DNA of 64,000 nt from Eubacterium sp. (GTDB lineage Bacteria; Bacillota; Clostridia; Oscillospirales; Acutalibacteraceae), in assembly GCA_017450645.1 (NCBI GenBank), contig JAFSTE010000021.1:62001-126000 (forward strand), written 5' to 3'. The position numbers and the translations under genes were made by a program. Positions 27,293 to 35,556 of the stretch are shown here, in pieces; positions within the stretch are counted from its first letter, which is position 1, and every line of letters starts with the position of its first letter. The notes under the pieces were generated by a model. It was not told the DNA's origin. It worked only from the letters and a program-made list of their open reading frames with translations, and did no database searches.

Positions 27293-27303
27293 TCCGTGTC
27301 TTT
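27278..27303. terminator. Perfect 26-bp palindromic terminator encoding both converging C-termini
   Basis: The stem AAAGACACGGA / TCCGTGTCTTT (11 bp) with a TTAA loop is a perfect palindrome. Read on either strand it encodes Lys-Asp-Thr-Asp and a TAA stop, so the VanZ-like gene and the RQC-HRDC gene both end in KDTD, and their stop codons share the loop. TTTTGCTTTT follows on the plus strand. Confidence 0.85.
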
Positions 27304-27927
27304 TGCTTTTATAAACTCAGCACCGTAATTACTGATAAAATCAGTGTCGATACCGTCAATAGCCTTAAGCTCGTCTAAATCAGACGGATGATAATGTGCA
27401 AGCTTTAAAAGCGTAACATCGTCGCAAATCTCGTAAGCCTTAACGCCGTTTTCCATAGCAAGCGTTATGCGTAAATCCTTAAGCGCGTGAAGAAGTTGTT
27501 TATCCGCCTCGTTAAATGGCACAGTCTGCACATCGCAGATTGTATCAATAAAATGAAAGTCGAGCTTGCGCCTGCCTTCAAGCAGCGAATAGCCCTTCGG
27601 GCTGACGCTGACAACATCAAACACATTAAGCGCTTCGTTAACAACAAGATACCTATTAACCGCAAGCGATTTAATAATGAACACAAGCTCCATTTTAGAA
27701 AACTGCTGCAGCCTGCCGTACATACTGTTATCGATAAACCCGTTTTCGGTAAGGAATACGGTCTGATGCCCCATAAGTATCTGCGCGACCTTACTCGCAC
27801 CAACACTAAACGGCAATTCATCAACACAAAGAAGAATAATCTTTGCTATACTTAACTCATAATCATAAAGAGTAGCCTTAATTAACTTGTTATCATCGGC
27901 ATTGTTAAATCTATCAAACATGCTCAT
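27289..27927 (-). CDS. RQC-HRDC domain protein lacking a RecQ helicase core
   Basis: 212 residues that look like the C-terminal third of a RecQ helicase alone. Residues 23-120 resemble the RQC winged helix (FSVGASKVAQILMGH, then YGRLQQFSKMELVFIIKSLA and SVSPKGYSLLEGR). Residues 138-208 resemble an HRDC domain (LHALKDLRITLAMENGVKAY, HPSDLDELKAIDGI). No Walker or helicase motifs occur here or upstream within the following gene, so this is not an obvious broken recQ: the start ATG is clean and the frame is uninterrupted. It may bind structured DNA. It lies 9 bases after the unknown gene and ends in the palindromic terminator. Family call is by eye. Confidence 0.68.
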   Translation of the reverse strand: MSMFDRFNNADDNKLIKATLYDYELSIAKIILLCVDELPFSVGASKVAQILMGHQTVFLTENGFIDNSMYGRLQQFSKMELVFIIKSLAVNRYLVVNEALNVFDVVSVSPKGYSLLEGRRKLDFHFIDTICDVQTVPFNEADKQLLHALKDLRITLAMENGVKAYEICDDVTLLKLAHYHPSDLDELKAIDGIDTDFISNYGAEFIKAKDTD

Positions 27928-27936
27928 ATTTACTAC

Positions 27937-28713
27937 TTAAATATTATAATAGGCTTTGACAACATTTATATTTTTTACGGTTTTTTGATACTTTAAAATA
28001 GAATATCTGGGCTTATAATGCATCAATTGATTGTTCGCTTCTTTATCACAAAAGTTTATTAATACATTAGACCATTCGTCTCTTTTATCTGAAGTAGCAT
28101 AAACCAAATGAATTTCAGGCGGTAGTATATAATTCTCAAGTATAGGCGTCTTGAGTGAATTAAACTTTACTATTTTACTAAACTCAGAATCAACTACAAG
28201 GCAAATGTTTTTGGATTTACTTATCGACTTAATCTCCTCACATGCAAGACACCAGGAAACAAGCTCTATGTTAATATCATTATTGTTGTAAAAATATAAA
28301 AAAAGGCAATGCGGCTTAGGCATCATAGTAAATTCCGTCTCGGATTCTCGTTTAACATTTGCATGAAACAAAACTCCGCAAGAAAGCTTATATGCTCTAT
28401 TAAGCTTTATTGTGTTAGTATCAACAGCAAAGAAGTCGTCATAGTATCCAAGCAGCTGTGCAAAGTTACCTATATTTCTTCCAACATCATATGCCTTTGT
28501 AATAATTCTATTCTTCTTGCCTTTATAGGTTTTTGTAATATCAAAGGGTCCTTGGCTATACGGAATGCCGTTTCCGTCAACTAACTCGGCAACACCCGTA
28601 TAAGAATTATAATTTAAATTTATCGATTGCTGATTTGTAACAACAATATTAGCCTTGTCTGTAATCTCAAGATTTCGAGGGCATAAATATTTGCCCTTCT
28701 TTTGTTTTGACAT
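27937..28713 (-). CDS. Protein of unknown function at the end of the polysaccharide locus
   Basis: 258 residues, no membrane helix and no signal peptide. A basic N-terminus (MSKQKKGKYLCPRNLEITDK) leads into a mixed alpha/beta region. Several alternating hydrophobic strands are visible (NICLVVDSEFSKIVKF, PEIHLVYATSDKRDEW). The DSEF and SDKRDEW acidic groups could be metal-binding, but I do not recognise a family. It sits between rfbB and the RQC-HRDC gene with 19- and 9-base gaps and probably shares their transcript. Base composition is AT-rich like the sugar genes, not like the housekeeping block to its left, so it may have arrived with the locus. Confidence 0.55.
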   Translation of the reverse strand: MSKQKKGKYLCPRNLEITDKANIVVTNQQSINLNYNSYTGVAELVDGNGIPYSQGPFDITKTYKGKKNRIITKAYDVGRNIGNFAQLLGYYDDFFAVDTNTIKLNRAYKLSCGVLFHANVKRESETEFTMMPKPHCLFLYFYNNNDINIELVSWCLACEEIKSISKSKNICLVVDSEFSKIVKFNSLKTPILENYILPPEIHLVYATSDKRDEWSNVLINFCDKEANNQLMHYKPRYSILKYQKTVKNINVVKAYYNI

Positions 28714-28732
28714 TTTATAATAAAGGAATCTT

Positions 28733-29752
28733 TTATCTGTTTTTATACATTTTATCGTAATAATCCTGATACTCGCCTGAGATTATGGTTTCCCACCACT
28801 CACGGTTATCAAGATACCACTGAATCGTTTTCTTAATTCCGTCTGCAAACATCGTTTCGGGAAGCCAACCAAGTTCGTTGTGAATCTTAGTCGGGTCAAT
28901 AGCGTAACGCATATCGTGACCTTTTCTGTCAGCAACATAAGTAATCAGGCTTTCAGGCTTGCCGAGCTCCTTGCAGATAAGCTTAACAATATCAATATTG
29001 CGCATCTCGTTATGACCGCCGATATTGTAAACTTCACCTATTCTGCCGTTATGAATAATCAAATCAATCGCCTTGCAGTGATCCTCAACATAGAGCCAGT
29101 CACGAACATTGAGCCCTTCTCCGTAAACAGGAAGCGGCTTATCGTTAAGCGCGTTTGCAATCATAAGCGGTATCAGCTTCTCCGGGAAGTGGTAAGGTCC
29201 GTAGTTGTTTGAGCACCTGCTGATAGTAACCGGCAAACCGTATGTACGATTGTACGCCATTACAAGCAAATCAGCTGATGCCTTTGAGCTGCTGTACGGA
29301 GAGCTTGTATGAATTGGTGTTTCTTCCGTAAAGAACAAATCGGGTCTGTCAAGAGGTAAATCGCCGTACACCTCATCAGTTGAAACCTGATGATAACGAG
29401 TTATGCCGTACTTTCTGCAGGCGTCCATAAGCGTAGCAGTGCCCATAATATTTGTTTCGAGAAAAACACTAGGATTTTCAATGCTGCGGTCAACGTGAGA
29501 TTCGGCAGCAAAGTTAACAACCATGTCAGGCTTTTCTTCTTCAAAAAGCTTATACACAGCCTCTCTGTCGCATATGTCTGCCTTAACAAAACGGAAATTG
29601 TCCTTGTCCATAATCGGAGAAAGAGTCGACAAGTTACCCGCATAGGTAAGCTTATCAAGGCAAATAATGCGGTAATCGGGATGCTTATCAAGCATATAAA
29701 ATATGAAGTTTGAACCAATAAATCCGGCACCGCCGGTTACAATAATTGTCAT
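28733..29752 (-). CDS. rfbB: dTDP-glucose 4,6-dehydratase RfbB (RmlB)
   Basis: NAD+-dependent short-chain dehydrogenase that converts dTDP-glucose to dTDP-4-keto-6-deoxyglucose. 339 residues. Nucleotide motif GGAGFIG at 7-13, the catalytic STDE at about 124-127 (Thr, Asp, Glu) and YSSSK at 153-157 are intact. It starts directly after rfbA (adjacent bases 29752/29753). No rfbC or rfbD follows, so the keto sugar is unlikely to become rhamnose from this locus; the WecE-like transaminase at 38.2 kb is the visible consumer, making dTDP-4-amino-4,6-dideoxygalactose. Confidence 0.96.
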   Translation of the reverse strand: MTIIVTGGAGFIGSNFIFYMLDKHPDYRIICLDKLTYAGNLSTLSPIMDKDNFRFVKADICDREAVYKLFEEEKPDMVVNFAAESHVDRSIENPSVFLETNIMGTATLMDACRKYGITRYHQVSTDEVYGDLPLDRPDLFFTEETPIHTSSPYSSSKASADLLVMAYNRTYGLPVTISRCSNNYGPYHFPEKLIPLMIANALNDKPLPVYGEGLNVRDWLYVEDHCKAIDLIIHNGRIGEVYNIGGHNEMRNIDIVKLICKELGKPESLITYVADRKGHDMRYAIDPTKIHNELGWLPETMFADGIKKTIQWYLDNREWWETIISGEYQDYYDKMYKNR

Positions 29753-30634
29753 TTAGAAGTCTCCGTTAGCAACTTTCTTTAAGTATTTTCCGTAATCTGA
29801 CTTGCCGTACTTTTTGGCAGAATGTATCAATTCATCCTTGTCAATCATACCCTTACGATATGCTATCTCCTCAGGAGCAGAAATACGAATGCCCTGCTGC
29901 GTCTGAATGGTACGCACAAAATCCGCAGCATCAATAAGGCTGTCCATAGTACCAGTATCAAGCCAAGCAAAGCCACGACTCAAAAGCTTAACATCAAGTT
30001 CGCCATTATCAAGATAAACACGGTTTAAATCAGTAATTTCAAGCTCACCGCGAGCAGAAGGCTTTTGGTTCTTAGCATATTCAACACAGCGATTATCATA
30101 AAAGTACAATCCTGTAATTGCCCAGTGCGACTTCGGTTTTTTTGGTTTTTCTTCCACAGAAAGGACCTTTCCGTCCTTGTCAAATTCGACAATGCCAAAG
30201 CGCTCCGGGTAGTCAATGTGATATGCAAACACGGTTGCTCGGTGGTTTTCTTCAGCGTTTTTCAATGCGCTCAAAAGAATACCGCCTAATCCGGCACCGT
30301 AAAAAATGTTATCGCCCAAAATCATAGCACAGCAATCATCACCGATGAATTCCTCGCCAAGAATAAATGCTTGCGCAAGACCATCGGGTGATGGCTGTTC
30401 TTTATATGTAAGCTTGATACCATAACGACTGCCGTCACCGAGAAGCTTCTCGAAATTCGGCAAATCGGTAGGTGTAGAAATAATTAAAATGTCATCAATA
30501 CCCGCAAGCATCAGTGTACTAAGCGGATAGTAAATCATCGGCTTATCATAAATCGGGAGTAGCTGCTTAGAAGCAACCATCGTCAGCGGATAAAGCCTTG
30601 TCCCGCTGCCACCTGCCAAAATAATACCTTTCAT
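29753..30634 (-). CDS. rfbA: Glucose-1-phosphate thymidylyltransferase RfbA (RmlA)
   Basis: Activates glucose-1-phosphate with dTTP to dTDP-glucose. 293 residues with the nucleotidyltransferase signature [11 protein letters not shown] at about 8-18, [14 protein letters not shown] near 24-37 and the metal-site ILGDNIFYG near 105-113. Supplies rfbB, its immediate neighbour. Start ATG has AAGGAG upstream. The rfbA-rfbB pair is visibly less AT-rich than the genes around it, as expected for conserved sugar-nucleotide enzymes inside a transferred locus. Confidence 0.96.
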   Translation of the reverse strand: MKGIILAGGSGTRLYPLTMVASKQLLPIYDKPMIYYPLSTLMLAGIDDILIISTPTDLPNFEKLLGDGSRYGIKLTYKEQPSPDGLAQAFILGEEFIGDDCCAMILGDNIFYGAGLGGILLSALKNAEENHRATVFAYHIDYPERFGIVEFDKDGKVLSVEEKPKKPKSHWAITGLYFYDNRCVEYAKNQKPSARGELEITDLNRVYLDNGELDVKLLSRGFAWLDTGTMDSLIDAADFVRTIQTQQGIRISAPEEIAYRKGMIDKDELIHSAKKYGKSDYGKYLKKVANGDF

Positions 30635-30643
30635 ATAATCTCC

Positions 30644-30988
30644 TTATAATGAATAAACAATTATACCGGCAACAATAACTGATAATCCAATAAACTTTTT
30701 TAAACTGATATGCTCTTTTAGAACAAGTTTACTTAATACAGCTACAAATATATACTCTGATGCTGCTAAAACCGGTCCAAGCGATAACGGCACTTCTTTG
30801 TATGCATAAATGGTACAAAAAGTAGCGCCAAAAAAAATAGCATATGAAATAATAACATATGGATTAAGGTATTCCTTAATTCTGCTCTCGTATTGCTTAC
30901 CTGCGCTCTTTTTTAACAATATTTGTGCGATAGCAGACACAAACACACCCGCCAAATAAATCAAAGCAAATAAGTACTTACTATTCAT
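30644..30988 (-). CDS. SMR/EamA-type four-helix membrane protein (first of a pair in map order)
   Basis: 114 residues, four hydrophobic helices, small-multidrug-resistance or ArnE/ArnF-like fold. Helix 1 has LAGVFVSAIAQILLKKSAG, the later part VPLSLGPVLAASEYIFVAVLSK, and the C-terminal helix GLSVIVAGIIVYSL. Overlaps the 3' end of a similar gene by 8 bases. Paired SMR-type half-transporters of this kind flip lipid-linked sugars (ArnEF) or export small molecules. With a GtrB-like synthase and a GT-C-like transferase nearby, a flippase for an undecaprenyl-phosphate sugar is plausible. The start at 30988 (ATG) has AGAGGT at good spacing; a GTG six bases upstream does not. Confidence 0.72.
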   Translation of the reverse strand: MNSKYLFALIYLAGVFVSAIAQILLKKSAGKQYESRIKEYLNPYVIISYAIFFGATFCTIYAYKEVPLSLGPVLAASEYIFVAVLSKLVLKEHISLKKFIGLSVIVAGIIVYSL

Positions 30989-31385
30989 CGGCACTTACCT
31001 CTTTAACTTTAGACTTAGGCTTTGTATCATCCGACTTTACCACAATTATTACACCAATAATTACTATTGCAGCACCAATAATCATATTGATTTTAACTTG
31101 CTCTTTAAAAATCAAAGCGCCCCAAACAATTCCCCAAATAATACTAACAGCCTTGTTACAAAATGCAGTAGTTAAAGGAATATGTTTCAAAATCTGCTGC
31201 CAAGCAATCGCATATATACCAAGAATTGCAATTATTCCTACATATAATAAGCAAAACTTAACCGACAAAAAGTCTTGTTTTGATGCAAATTTAGAAAAGA
31301 CACCAGAAAAAGAAAAAAAGAAAAGTAAACAATGTAGTAATACAATATATTTAATATTAGAATCATTTAGCAATCTATTATTCAA
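30981..31385 (-). CDS. SMR/EamA-type four-helix membrane protein (partner)
   Basis: 134 residues with four hydrophobic helices and a charged tail (SDDTKPKSKVKEVSADE) on the inner side. Helix 3 region reads PLTTAFCNKAVSIIWGIVWGALIFKEQ (LIFKEQ recalls the LxFxE motif of EamA/SMR helices). Starts with TTG preceded by AAGAGGT; no ATG fits. It overlaps the partner gene by 8 bases, so the two are probably made as a heterodimer. Role inferred as half of a lipid-sugar flippase; small-molecule export is the alternative. Confidence 0.7.
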   Translation of the reverse strand: MNNRLLNDSNIKYIVLLHCLLFFFSFSGVFSKFASKQDFLSVKFCLLYVGIIAILGIYAIAWQQILKHIPLTTAFCNKAVSIIWGIVWGALIFKEQVKINMIIGAAIVIIGVIIVVKSDDTKPKSKVKEVSADE

Positions 31386-31414
31386 AACTAACCTCTTAAT
31401 GTCAAAATAATTAA

Positions 31415-32620
31415 TTAAATCATAGACTCTACTACTCTTAGTTTACCATTACTACTAGGAGCAATAGAATCAACGCATACATAATCTAAAGAAAAACGAT
31501 TTAATAAATGAGCATTTAATTCATCAGACAAATTTCTTTCAAGTTCTTTATCGTCAATGTCAGAATCATAATTTTTAACATAGTAAATTACTAATTTGTC
31601 AATTGATTCTTGTATAATCTTTATCTGATACAAATCAGAATTATTAGAAAAAACATGAGCAATCTCAAAAAATGATATTAACTCGCCGTCTTTTGTTTTA
31701 ATAAAGTCATTAAGCCTTCCATTAATACTATAAATATGGATATTTTCATTGTCAATGGAATAATCTACACTATCTCCAATTTTATAATTTATTAACGGAA
31801 TACTCTTTTTGTAAAGTGGAGTTACAAGCAATTCGCCATTATTAATAATATTTAATGCAAATAAATCATTATTAATGATGTACTCGTCTTCATTTGTCCT
31901 AAACATTATTGAGCCGGTTTCTGCACTACCATACGCATCAATCATACCGCTACCAAATACTTTGTATAAAAGTCGCTTAGAATTATCGTCTATCTTTTCG
32001 CCAATTGGTATATAGTGATTAGGATGGTGTATTTCTAATTTGTTACCGATTGAATACATGGCCAATCTGACGAACTCTGCTTTGTTTAATGACAATATAT
32101 CAGGTTTAAATGTATTAATATCATTTATCATTGATTTAGCGTCTTTGTACTGTTCAATAAACTCTCTTTCGAGAATACCAAATTTTGATAATATGGTTTG
32201 ATTGTGTCCAGACTGACTATGAACATCAACTCTTGATAAGGATTTTTCTCGAATAGGCTTACAACCTGATATTGTTAAAACTCGTAACCAATTAGCCATA
32301 TTATAAGCTTTTTCTCTCGGTGAATATAATATCGTTAATGGTGTTCCGGTTGAACCGCTTGTAGTATCTTTAAAATAATATTTATATTTTGAATCGTTTT
32401 TAATTGTATTAATCCAAACCCTTAATTCATCTTTTGTAAGTACAGGTAATTTAGAAAGGTCTTGAGAACAATTAATATCTGAAGGTTTTATGCCGGCTTT
32501 ATCGAAACGTTCTTTATAGAATTGAAATTCATACGCTCGTTTAACTAATTGTTTAAGCCTTCTATTTTGTATTCTTTTTATTCTTTGAATATTAGGATTC
32601 TTTTTCTTATTTAACCCCAA
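31415..32620 (-). CDS. CapK-like adenylate-forming enzyme, 5' end out of frame by an AT repeat
   Basis: Phenylacetate-CoA-ligase/CapK-type protein often seen in capsule loci. The ATP loop KDTTSGSTGTPLTILYSP lies near residue 90, and DAYGSAETGSIMF and NGRLNDFIKTKDGE match the later A5-A7 region. The open frame of 401 residues begins at a TTG with no ribosome site. A better start, ATG at 32672 with AAGGTG 5 nt upstream right after the previous stop, is out of frame; the mismatch lies across an (AT)8 tract, and nine AT units would restore a continuous protein of about 419 residues. The gene may be off or phase-variable in this DNA. Substrate unknown; acyl transfer to sugar is a common proposal. 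Confidence 0.7.
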   Translation of the reverse strand: MGLNKKKNPNIQRIKRIQNRRLKQLVKRAYEFQFYKERFDKAGIKPSDINCSQDLSKLPVLTKDELRVWINTIKNDSKYKYYFKDTTSGSTGTPLTILYSPREKAYNMANWLRVLTISGCKPIREKSLSRVDVHSQSGHNQTILSKFGILEREFIEQYKDAKSMINDINTFKPDILSLNKAEFVRLAMYSIGNKLEIHHPNHYIPIGEKIDDNSKRLLYKVFGSGMIDAYGSAETGSIMFRTNEDEYIINNDLFALNIINNGELLVTPLYKKSIPLINYKIGDSVDYSIDNENIHIYSINGRLNDFIKTKDGELISFFEIAHVFSNNSDLYQIKIIQESIDKLVIYYVKNYDSDIDDKELERNLSDELNAHLLNRFSLDYVCVDSIAPSSNGKLRVVESMI

Positions 32621-32623
32621 AAA

Positions 32624-32643
32624 GAATATATATATATATATTC
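32624..32643 (-). repeat. (AT)8 tract inside the 5' end of the CapK-like gene
   Basis: GA-(AT)8-TC, a 20-bp palindromic dinucleotide repeat (AT units at 32626-32641), lies between the ATG at 32672 and the open frame. Eight units leave the ATG frame ending after a short peptide at TAA; nine units, or six, join it to the gene. Typical form of a slipped-strand switch. Confidence 0.75.
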
Positions 32644-32681
32644 AGCATTTTTCTTTGAATAAATGTAATCATGTAAACACC

Positions 32682-33404
32682 TTATTTAGACCTTTTCATA
32701 ACAAAACACTCTTTAATTTTAAAAAAAACATAAGTTAATAATAACATAATGAAAGTTATCAAAATAAATCCTATTATTATTTGTATAATAGATAAATTGT
32801 TCTGACATACAATTGTTTTGTTATAATATTTACTCAAGGTTTTTGAATAAAAGACAATAAATATAGTGTGTAGACCAAATATAATAAGCGAGTTTTTGCC
32901 AATAAATAACAATAATTTTGATTTTGGTAAAAAGAAACCAGTAATTAATAATAACACCGTTCCGCATATAGCACAATATAAATAATACATTAGATTACCA
33001 TATGAATTATTTACTACAGCAACCAGTCCGTTAATTTGAAGAATAATACACACAACTAAAAAACATATTATTAAAATAAATACTTTATTTTGAGTTTTAA
33101 TGCTTGGAATACTTAAAAACTTATTCCTAAATAAAAATCCCAAAGTATACATGGTTAAAGATGAAACTGCAACATCTAATGGAATTAGTAATTGCTATGT
33201 TTTCTTTTTTACATAATCGATAAATGAAATGCCATCAACTCGGGCAAATAATCCCGAAACAATAAAGAAAAACGGCATATGAAAACTATATATAGACAAT
33301 TCAAGAGGCGAAGATAAAGAAATCAGATGTCCAAGTATTACTAATAATATGCCAATACCTTTACTTGAATCGATAAAATCATATCTTTTTATTTTTTTGT
33401 CCAT
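32682..33404 (-). pseudogene. Acyltransferase 3 family gene with an amber stop and internal deletion
   Basis: Integral membrane sugar O-acyltransferase, broken. The first part begins MDKKIKRYDFIDSSKGIGIL and includes HMPFFFIVSGLF, then a TAG at 33195-33197 follows YVKKKT. In the same frame the protein resumes QLLIPLDVAVSSLTMYTLGF and runs to the normal C-terminus. So the stop is a point nonsense, not a frameshift. In intact family members about 130 residues separate the HMPxFxxxSG motif from the middle membrane segment (see the 43.6-kb gene); here about 45 do, so some 80-90 residues are missing, apparently at the ATTCCA junction. Two lesions make function very unlikely. It lies between the ATP-grasp and CapK-like genes. 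Confidence 0.85.
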
Positions 33405-33406
33405 AT

Positions 33407-34621
33407 CTATTCCCAAATAATAGCTGAATCCATAGATTCATTATTAACAATTGACAATATATTCTTTATTGTTGTTTGATAATCTATCCATTGCTGAAGT
33501 GAGTCGGCAACAATAATAAATGCAAATCTTGATGTCTTATTAACATTTTTATCAATTTGCATACCTTCATATATACAATCAAACTGATTTCTTTTAATAA
33601 ATGGAAAACTACATATAGTGTTGATTCCTTCGATTTTTTTAACTATTCCAGGTTGTAAATAAAAGGCTCTATACCCAGCAGTTTTACCAGTATCTTTAAG
33701 TGCCAAATCGGGTGTTTTCCCAACAGAAATATCCAACAAGAATTCTTCAGTATTCAAACCCGTAGTTTCGTGAATCAAATCAGATGAAATGAATACACCG
33801 CCACCTCTGGCAGCAATTTCAATAAGGTATACTTTATTGCCGTCAAAAATATACTCGCCATGTGTTATTCCATTGTTAAGACCAAACGCTTTTATTATTC
33901 GTTTGTTTAATTGTAATGCATTATCAACAAGCTCACTATTTAAAGACGATGGAAATATTCTCTTTTTTGCAGAAAACTTAGTTTTATCATCAAAATATAT
34001 TGTATCACCGCATATTTGTTTAACACAATTGTAGTTTACGGTAATTCCTTCAATAACAACTTCCGGACCTACAATATATTTTTCTACAACAACACAATTA
34101 TTAGTTGAATAATTAGCTGCATTATAAAACGCATCTGATAAATCGTCAATACTATCAACCTTTATTACTCCTCGGCTGCCTTGAGTATCTACAGGTTTAA
34201 CAATTACTGAAGAATTTATATTTGACATAAAGCTAATTGCGTCATTAAGATTATCTGTACATACATACGGTATAACATCAATCCCAGCCTCTTCAAGTTT
34301 GTGTCTCATAAGTCCTTTATCGGTAAAAATCTTTGCAACTTCATAACCAATACCCGGGAGGTTCATATTTTCAGCAACATATGCAACAGTTCTAACAGGA
34401 ATATCTGTCTGGTCAGTTGTAATACCGACAATGCTTTCTTGTTTGGCAATCTCTAATATTTTATCCTGTTCTCTGACATCAAAATAGTATTTTTTATAAA
34501 CATATTTATCAAATCTGCTATCGATTGAAGGAGCTACCAAAATAACGTTGTATTTTTCAGACGCCTTTTGTACAAGTGGTAACTGAAAGTCACCGGCACC
34601 TAATATCATTATGTTGTCCAT
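33407..34621 (-). CDS. ATP-grasp carboxylate-amine ligase
   Basis: 404 residues. An N-terminal Rossmann-like part (IMILGAGDFQLPLVQKASE) precedes an ATP-grasp core: KPVDTQGSRGVIKV near residue 142, VVVEKYIVGPEVVIEG, and the metal/ATP site YLIEIAARGGGVF near 262-274. ATP-grasp enzymes of this type join a carboxylate to an amine through an acyl-phosphate. In a locus making a uronic acid (UDP-GalNAcA) and a 4-amino sugar, it could amide-link an amino acid to either, or make a dipeptide-like donor. Substrate is inference. It ends 2 bases before the start of the broken acyltransferase and follows the GtrB-like gene by 2 bases, with AGAATAG as weak ribosome site. Confidence 0.8.
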   Translation of the reverse strand: MDNIMILGAGDFQLPLVQKASEKYNVILVAPSIDSRFDKYVYKKYYFDVREQDKILEIAKQESIVGITTDQTDIPVRTVAYVAENMNLPGIGYEVAKIFTDKGLMRHKLEEAGIDVIPYVCTDNLNDAISFMSNINSSVIVKPVDTQGSRGVIKVDSIDDLSDAFYNAANYSTNNCVVVEKYIVGPEVVIEGITVNYNCVKQICGDTIYFDDKTKFSAKKRIFPSSLNSELVDNALQLNKRIIKAFGLNNGITHGEYIFDGNKVYLIEIAARGGGVFISSDLIHETTGLNTEEFLLDISVGKTPDLALKDTGKTAGYRAFYLQPGIVKKIEGINTICSFPFIKRNQFDCIYEGMQIDKNVNKTSRFAFIIVADSLQQWIDYQTTIKNILSIVNNESMDSAIIWE

Positions 34622-34623
34622 AA

Positions 34624-35556
34624 CTATTCTCCGTTAATAATATCTCTAATTACATACTGAGGTGAATTATTTAGGCTTATATACATTCTGCCTACATACT
34701 CGCCTATCATTCCAAGCATAAGCATTATCATTCCACCAATAAAAAGCAGAACAGCCATAGTAGAACTGTATCCCATAGCAATTTGTGGATGAATCATTTT
34801 TCTCAATATAACAAATACACCAAAAACAAAACCTATAAGTGCAGTAATAAAACCAATAACCGTTGATATACGCAACGGTTTAACCGAAAAAGCGGTAAAA
34901 CCATTAAGCCATAACGAAAGAGACTTTTTGAATGTAAAATTACCTTTTCCGGAGAATCGCTCTCGTTCGTCCATTTTAATGACTGCTATATTCCTGGTTG
35001 TTCTTAATGTTAAACCTTCAAGATACGGATATGGATTATTATACTTAATAATCTCTTCTGTTACAAAGCGCTTCATTGCTTTAAAATTAGTAAAATGTAG
35101 GTCTTTTGGTTTGCCAACTAAAACTCTTGACATTAATGAATTCAAAGAGCTACCGAAATTCTTAAAAGCAGACTGTTTCTTTTTACTGTATTCAGCCATA
35201 CTGAAATCATAATTGCCATCGGTAATTGGTTCTAATAAATCCCACAATCTGTCCATTGGACACTGACCGTCATCATCAAGGCATACAACATAATCTCCTT
35301 TTACAACAGAAAATGCTGCCATTAGTGCAGAATGTTTGCCAAAGTTCTTGGCAAGGTCAATGACTTTAATCTTTGAATTACTATGCGCAAGTTGTCGTAA
35401 TTTTTCCATAACATTGTCCGGAGAACAATCATTAACAGCAATTATTTCATAATCATATTCTGTTTTTGCTGACAACACATCGATTATTTCGTTAATTACA
35501 TATTCGATTGTATCCTCACTACCATAACATGGTATACAAAAGCTAATCTTTTTCAT
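34624..35556 (-). CDS. GtrB/ArnC-like polyprenyl-phosphate glycosyltransferase
   Basis: Family 2 glycosyltransferase of 310 residues with two C-terminal membrane helices (about 232-255 and 266-288). The N-terminal IPCYGSEDTIEYVINEI and the donor site VVCLDDDGQCP (about residues 90-100) are typical of dolichol/undecaprenyl-phosphate sugar synthases. It likely loads a sugar from a nucleotide donor onto undecaprenyl phosphate at the inner face. Overlaps the upstream acyltransferase by 14 bases; AAGGTGA is its ribosome site. With the GT-C-like protein at 36.6 kb and the SMR pair it forms a candidate side-branch glycosylation module. Which sugar it loads is unknown. Confidence 0.88.
   Translation of the reverse strand: MKKISFCIPCYGSEDTIEYVINEIIDVLSAKTEYDYEIIAVNDCSPDNVMEKLRQLAHSNSKIKVIDLAKNFGKHSALMAAFSVVKGDYVVCLDDDGQCPMDRLWDLLEPITDGNYDFSMAEYSKKKQSAFKNFGSSLNSLMSRVLVGKPKDLHFTNFKAMKRFVTEEIIKYNNPYPYLEGLTLRTTRNIAVIKMDERERFSGKGNFTFKKSLSLWLNGFTAFSVKPLRISTVIGFITALIGFVFGVFVILRKMIHPQIAMGYSSTMAVLLFIGGMIMLMLGMIGEYVGRMYISLNNSPQYVIRDIINGE

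Noticed and set aside
32624..32643. The AT palindrome as a transcription terminator
   Set aside because: An all-AT stem without a GC-rich core would be too weak, and it lies between a ribosome site and a coding frame.
33195..33197. Pyrrolysine or suppressed readthrough at the amber codon of the acyltransferase
   Set aside because: No pyl genes are seen, and the same gene also lacks 80-90 expected residues, so decay is the simpler reading.
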